A stretch of DNA of 64,000 nucleotides from Amycolatopsis lurida (GTDB taxonomy: Bacteria > Actinomycetota > Actinomycetes > Mycobacteriales > Pseudonocardiaceae), in NCBI RefSeq assembly GCF_900105055.1, contig NZ_FNTA01000004.1, positions 3,937,501 to 4,001,500 of the forward strand, given 5' to 3'. Positions 60,122 to 64,000 of the stretch are shown piece after piece; the first letter of the stretch is position 1, and each line of letters opens with the position of its first letter. The notes under the pieces are model-generated. The model saw nothing but the letters and a program-made list of their open reading frames with translations, was not told where the DNA came from and did no database searches. The position numbers were made by a program, and so were the translations under genes.

Positions 60122-60772
60122 TCAGTCCACTTGGGCAGGGAGCTCAGTGTCGCGCAGCAGCTGGTCGTAGACGATCTCGTTGACCAGGCGCGAGACCGGG
60201 TCCTCGTCGAGGATCATGCGCTCGCCATGGCCTTCGAGGTCGAGGTCGGTGACCGCGTTGGGGTCGGCGGTGACGATGCCGAGCCCGTAGGCGCGGGCAC
60301 GCGGCAGGCAGTTGCCGACGTAGTCTTCCGTCAGTACGGCAGGCGATGGGAGAACCATCGCGGCCTCGCCGTAACGTGCGAACGGAACCGCGGAGGCCAT
60401 CGCGGTGCGCCAGTGCCGGGCGACCGCGAGGACGCCGATGATCTCGGCGGCCGGCGCGGGTGCGGTCGCGGCCAGCTCTGGCCATGTCCAGGTGTCGACG
60501 GTGGCGCGATCGACGACGGGACCCATGCCCATCGCGATGCGCTCGGCGTGCACGTCGGTACGGAGCCGGGCGACCACGCAGATCTTGCGGCCGAGCACGG
60601 TGGTCTCCGGCAAGACGATGCCGTTCCAGCCGAGCAGGGCCGCCGCCTTGCGCGAAAGCTCCCCGACGCTCGCGGGCAGTTCGATCGGCGGCACCACCCG
60701 GCTCGGCAGTGACCGGCTGCGCTTCGCGCCACCGGCGACCGTCGAGCTCTCCATGTTCGGTGTAGCCGCCAC
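60122..60772 (-). CDS. Conserved hypothetical protein
   Basis: 216 residues (MAATPNMESSTVAGGAKRSR...). Contains GWNGIVLPETTVLGRKICVV, ARLRTDVHAERIAMGMGPVV, RHWRTAMASAVPFARYGEAA and LTEDYVGNCLPRARAYGLGI. Seems a soluble globular protein of Pseudonocardiaceae type without recognised motifs. 19 bases upstream of the NmrA-like gene start, same strand, so perhaps an operon with it and Prs. Confidence 0.7.
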   Translation of the reverse strand: MAATPNMESSTVAGGAKRSRSLPSRVVPPIELPASVGELSRKAAALLGWNGIVLPETTVLGRKICVVARLRTDVHAERIAMGMGPVVDRATVDTWTWPELAATAPAPAAEIIGVLAVARHWRTAMASAVPFARYGEAAMVLPSPAVLTEDYVGNCLPRARAYGLGIVTADPNAVTDLDLEGHGERMILDEDPVSRLVNEIVYDQLLRDTELPAQVD

Positions 60773-61088
60773 GTTCCGCCTCCTTCGAACCTGGTTTCCC
60801 TGGGCTCTTCATCCCGTGCCACCTCGGTGGAAGCGGCACATGAACTGTCTAACAGTGCCGGGAGGCGACGGCGCCGGACAACGGGAGTGGCTGCGATCGG
60901 CGGCGCCTTGTCATCGGTGACCGGTCGGTAGGCGGTCATCGGACTTCAGTCCGACGTGCCGCCAACCGAGTGAGGGAGAGGTAAATGGTGTTACCCGGCG
61001 TCTCCGAACGGTCACGGACGACAACGCGGGACGTTAGGCCATTCAGCCCAACGAATACTCATTCCACTGTGGACCTTCGCAGGTCAGG
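60773..61088. other. Intergenic region
   Basis: 316 bases between the hypothetical gene and the kinase stop. A short palindrome cggacttcagtccg near 60939 and the leader gagggagaggtaa near 60972 are visible, but no gene is convincing. Probably holds the promoter of the 60772 gene and the terminator of the kinase transcript. Confidence 0.5.
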
Positions 61089-63359
61089 TCAGGAGATCGT
61101 CGCGGTGCGCAGGAGTTCTTCGACGCCGGGTGTCCGCCATTCGTCCATCACCACGATTTGCCTGTCCGCAACGAACCAGATCCGCTGGGTCACCTGTGTC
61201 TCGCCGCTTCCGCCCGTCTGTCCACGAGGAACACACTGGATCGTCCACTCCTCGTAGGTCGCCGAAGCCCCGCTGACCGGTGCGACGGTGGAAACCGTGC
61301 GGACGGCGTCACCCTCTTGGCGGAGGTCCTTCCGCCCGGCGGCGTTGCAGGCCCGGCCGCCCGCGCTGCGCCGGTAGAACTCACCGGGCCGGTACGGCGG
61401 CTGCTCGGCGGACTGCAGGCTGTTGTCCGTGAGGAGGACGTACTTGCAGTTGAAGTACTTCTTGGGATCCGGGCAGCCGGGGGCGACGAGTACTTTCTCC
61501 AGCCCCTGCGACACCACGGACCAGTCCTGCGGCAGATGCAGAGTGAGCGCGCCGGCCGAGACGTCGGTGAATCCTGGGGCGGGCGGAGCGGACGAAGTTC
61601 CCTTCAGCGGCTTTCCACCGGTCACGCCCTCGACGAGCTCCGGGTTCAGGAGACCGGCCAGCTTGTCGTACGGCAGCGTGTAGTCCTGGACTCCGCAGGC
61701 GGTGGCGAAGCCGAGCAAGTTGAGGTCGACGGTGACCTCGACGGCCGACGGGGTGAACGCGAGCCACACTTTCGGCTCTTCGGCGAGGTCGGCCGTCTTG
61801 AGGGGCTGGTACGGGAAGGTGCTGCTGAGGGCACCGCACTGCTGCTTGTCGGGCCAGAGCAGTTCGGCGAGGGTCCGCAGCCCGTCGTCGGTGAACTTTC
61901 CGGGGGCGAACAGCTCGGCGGGCGTGAGCGCCTTGCCCTCCTTCAGGTCGATGGTCACCGCGGCACGACCATTCCCCCAGGTCGAATGCGGTTTGTTCTC
62001 GAGGTCGTGCGTGTAGCGCACCGAGAGGTACCGCTCGTTCTGCGAGCGCACTTCGGCCTTCGTGAGGAGCTTGTACGGGCCGCGTTCCGGCTCCAGCTTG
62101 GCCGCGCCCGGGCCGGTCTTGCGGTTCCACTCGTCGATCGGCGCCGTCAGGGCGTCGTTGACGCGCTTCAGCCAGGCTTGATCGGTGGACCCGGTCACCT
62201 CGGGGTGGTCCCCGCTGTAGGGGAGGGTCGTGCCGGGCACGGTCCCGGACCGGGTCTTCATGGCGACCTTGAGCGCGACGGCCTGCTGCGTGGTCGGCGG
62301 TGACGGCGGCGGCGGTGTGCTCGCGTCGGAGAAGACGACCACCGAGCCGACCACGGCGGCCGTCGCCGCGACGACACCGATGGCGACCTTCAGGCCGGCC
62401 GCGATCCCGCCGGTCGACGCGGCCACCGCGCCCGTCCCGGCGGCGGCGACCCCGGGAGCGGCCGCCGTACCGGCGCTGAGCAGGACCAACGGCGTCGCCG
62501 CGGCGAGCACGCCCGCCGCCTTCGCGAGCCGTGACCAGCCCTTGCGTTCCCATTCGTCGCCGTAACCGGCGCGGGCGACGCGTTCCAGTTCACTGACGAA
62601 CATGAGCGCGTCGACCGGTCGTTTCGAGGGATCCTTCGCCATCCCCAGCGCGACGATCTCGTGCACCGGCTGGGGAACTTCGCCGAACGGGATGGGCGCG
62701 TGTTCGTGCAGCGTGCGGAGCACTTCGGTGTCGTCGGCCTGATAGGGCCGGTGCCCGGCGACGCACTGGAAGAACACGCAGGTCGCGGCGTAGACGTCGG
62801 TCGCGGGCGTGGCCTGTCCGCCCGACCACTGCTCAGGCGCCATGTACGCGGGCGTGCCGACGGACGGGCCCCGTTCCCCCGCCAGGACGGCCGTGCCGAA
62901 GTCGACCAGCTTGCTCTCGCCGGTGTCGGCGACGAGGACGTTGGCCGGTTTGTAGTCCCGGTGGACGACAGCCGCGGAATGCGCCGCGGCCAGCCCGAGC
63001 AGCGAACCCTTCAGTACCGCGAGTGCGGCCTCGGGTTCGAGAGCGCCTTCGGCCTGGAGCACCGAGCGCAGGGAGACGCCGTTGATCGCCTCCATGACGA
63101 TCGCCGCGCCCTGCGGCGTCTCGAAGAACTCGTGCAGTTTCACGACGTGCGGGCTCGACACCCGGTGCAGCGCCAGCGCTTCCTGCCGGAACGCGGCGAG
63201 ATGCGCGGGGTCCGCCGCGAAGCGGGAGAAGAGGTACTTGATCGCGACGACGTGTCCGGTGTTGTCCTGGCGTGCGAGCACCACGCGGCCGAAGGTGCCC
63301 GTGCCCAGCTGCTCCAGCTCGGTGAAGCCGGGCAGTCTCCACTCGTCGGTCAGTTCCAT
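61089..63359 (-). CDS. Membrane Ser/Thr protein kinase (PknB-like) with extracellular domain
   Basis: 756 residues from ATG 63359. Kinase domain 10-270: LGTGTFGRVVLAR, Lys41 in VVAIKYLF, HRD catalytic loop VVHRDYKPANVLV with Asp135 and Asn140, DFG 153-155, APE 174-176. A transmembrane region about 310-350 (AGLKVAIGVVAATAAVVGSV). The extracellular part contains a folded sensor ending YEEWTIQCVPRGQ, QVTQRIWFVADRQIVVMDEW then RTPGVEELL. The same end occurs in the gene upstream. Overlaps that gene by 10 bases. Likely phosphorylates cell-wall or division targets. Confidence 0.92.
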   Translation of the reverse strand: MELTDEWRLPGFTELEQLGTGTFGRVVLARQDNTGHVVAIKYLFSRFAADPAHLAAFRQEALALHRVSSPHVVKLHEFFETPQGAAIVMEAINGVSLRSVLQAEGALEPEAALAVLKGSLLGLAAAHSAAVVHRDYKPANVLVADTGESKLVDFGTAVLAGERGPSVGTPAYMAPEQWSGGQATPATDVYAATCVFFQCVAGHRPYQADDTEVLRTLHEHAPIPFGEVPQPVHEIVALGMAKDPSKRPVDALMFVSELERVARAGYGDEWERKGWSRLAKAAGVLAAATPLVLLSAGTAAAPGVAAAGTGAVAASTGGIAAGLKVAIGVVAATAAVVGSVVVFSDASTPPPPSPPTTQQAVALKVAMKTRSGTVPGTTLPYSGDHPEVTGSTDQAWLKRVNDALTAPIDEWNRKTGPGAAKLEPERGPYKLLTKAEVRSQNERYLSVRYTHDLENKPHSTWGNGRAAVTIDLKEGKALTPAELFAPGKFTDDGLRTLAELLWPDKQQCGALSSTFPYQPLKTADLAEEPKVWLAFTPSAVEVTVDLNLLGFATACGVQDYTLPYDKLAGLLNPELVEGVTGGKPLKGTSSAPPAPGFTDVSAGALTLHLPQDWSVVSQGLEKVLVAPGCPDPKKYFNCKYVLLTDNSLQSAEQPPYRPGEFYRRSAGGRACNAAGRKDLRQEGDAVRTVSTVAPVSGASATYEEWTIQCVPRGQTGGSGETQVTQRIWFVADRQIVVMDEWRTPGVEELLRTATIS

Positions 63360-64000
63360 CGGGCCTCTTCCAGAATCTTGTCGAGGCCTGGAGTGTTCCA
63401 TTCGTCGACGATGACGAGCTGCGTTTTCGGCAGGAACCAGACCCGCTGGGTGACGCTACCGCCGCCAGAACACGTGAGCCGCCACTCTTCGTAGGCGGCC
63501 CGCTTCGTCCCGACCGGGCGAAGTTCCTTCAGCTGGAGGGTAGGCGCCCCCTGGGTCTCCCCGGGTGCGCCGATGGAGTGACACGGACGCGGACCGGTCG
63601 AGCGGTTGTAGGGCTTGCCCGGTTCATACGGCGGGGTGGCCGGGTCGGACCGCGAGTTGTCGCTGAAGACGACGCTCGCGCACTGGACGGGCTGCATCCC
63701 GCCCGCGCACTGGTCGGCCGTCACCAGGTTGCGCTCGATGGGGGCGCCGGAGAGCAGCGACCACTTTTCCGGGGTGGTGATGGTGAAGGCGCCGACGTCG
63801 ACCTCTTTGGTGCGTTGCGCCTGTGGGCCGCCGAGCAGGTTCATGACCGCTGGGCTCATCAGGTGGAGGAGGTGGCGGTATTCGACGGTGACCTGCGTCG
63901 GATCGCAGACCCGGGGGTAGCCGAGCACGGATCCGTAGACGTAGAACGTCATCCCGTTCGCGGTCGGTGCCGCCTGCAGCACGGCGTCGCCGGTGACGGA
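63350..64000 (-). CDS. Paralogue of the kinase sensor domain, partial (N-terminus beyond window)
   Basis: 217 residues visible, open at the window edge (reads SVTGDAVLQAAPTANG at the start). Its C-terminus repeats that of the downstream kinase: FTITTPEKWSLLSGAP, AYEEWRLTCSGGGSVTQRVW, FLPKTQLVIVDEWNTPGLDK. Probably another receptor kinase or a soluble ligand-binding version. The kinase half, if present, would lie to the right of the window. Confidence 0.8.
   Translation of the reverse strand, partial: SVTGDAVLQAAPTANGMTFYVYGSVLGYPRVCDPTQVTVEYRHLLHLMSPAVMNLLGGPQAQRTKEVDVGAFTITTPEKWSLLSGAPIERNLVTADQCAGGMQPVQCASVVFSDNSRSDPATPPYEPGKPYNRSTGPRPCHSIGAPGETQGAPTLQLKELRPVGTKRAAYEEWRLTCSGGGSVTQRVWFLPKTQLVIVDEWNTPGLDKILEEARWN

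Noticed and set aside
61158..62303. Plus-strand frame opposite the Ser/Thr kinase.
   Set aside because: Antisense to a complete kinase with all catalytic motifs; Arg/Gly-rich shadow.
1..64000. CRISPR arrays, insertion sequences, rRNA genes or secondary-metabolite synthases.
   Set aside because: None was seen; no regularly spaced repeats, transposase motifs or PKS/NRPS signatures.

Overview
The window is high-GC actinobacterial DNA. Gene content and style (NB-ARC/TPR and XRE/TPR regulators, a Ser/Thr kinase, copper YcnI-CopC-CopD proteins, GTG starts, 4-nt gene overlaps) point to Pseudonocardiaceae, most likely Amycolatopsis or a close relative. The genus is an inference from style and from dispersed intergenic palindromes; no rRNA or other marker is present.

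Layout. (1) About 1-26576 is most of an integrated siphovirus-type prophage, cut by the left window edge. Most of it is on the minus strand, so the phage order reads right to left. It starts with a switch region (24197-24715 candidate repressor, 23603-23983 divergent HTH protein, ATGCGG half-sites between them). A Xis-like protein follows, then an early operon of small, tightly overlapping genes (23606 down to 15568) that includes an SsgA-like protein, an FtsK-gamma-like DNA-binding protein, a replisome-organiser/HNH protein and several zinc-knuckle proteins. Next come an HNH nuclease and a P-loop kinase, terminase small and large subunits, portal, S78 protease, HK97-fold capsid, connectors, two paralogous tail-tube-like proteins, a gpG/gpGT chaperone pair with a GGGAAAA -1 slip site, tape measure, distal tail protein and minor tail proteins. 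A small membrane protein and a tyrosine integrase are on the plus strand at the right end. Two genes look broken: the integrase by a frameshift near 25642 and a tail protein by an in-frame TAA at 1015-1017. The prophage may therefore be defective, unless these are sequencing errors or recoding sites. Lysis genes and the left attachment site are not in view.

(2) 26577-42822 is host chromosome: an ECF sigma factor with a VOC protein, gamma-glutamyltransferase, a FAD monooxygenase with a divergent TetR regulator, UDP-glucose dehydrogenase, an SDR dehydrogenase, a methyltransferase with a PadR regulator, a TM0106-type RecB-like nuclease, a DUF6474-like protein, and a four-gene betaine/choline-type ABC importer.

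(3) 42893-54634 holds a copper-handling cluster (YcnI, CopC, CopD), a RibD/DHFR-like reductase, an NB-ARC/TPR ATPase, an APH-fold kinase coupled to an XRE/TPR regulator with two small divergent genes, and a GH1 beta-glucosidase plus MFS transporter.

(4) 54752-64000 has a TetR regulator of the glucosidase operon, a DSD1-like PLP enzyme divergent from an ALO-type FAD oxidase, a divergent PRPP synthetase paralogue, an NAD(P)-binding protein, an unknown protein, and a membrane Ser/Thr kinase. The kinase's extracellular domain is duplicated in the gene just upstream, which runs off the window.
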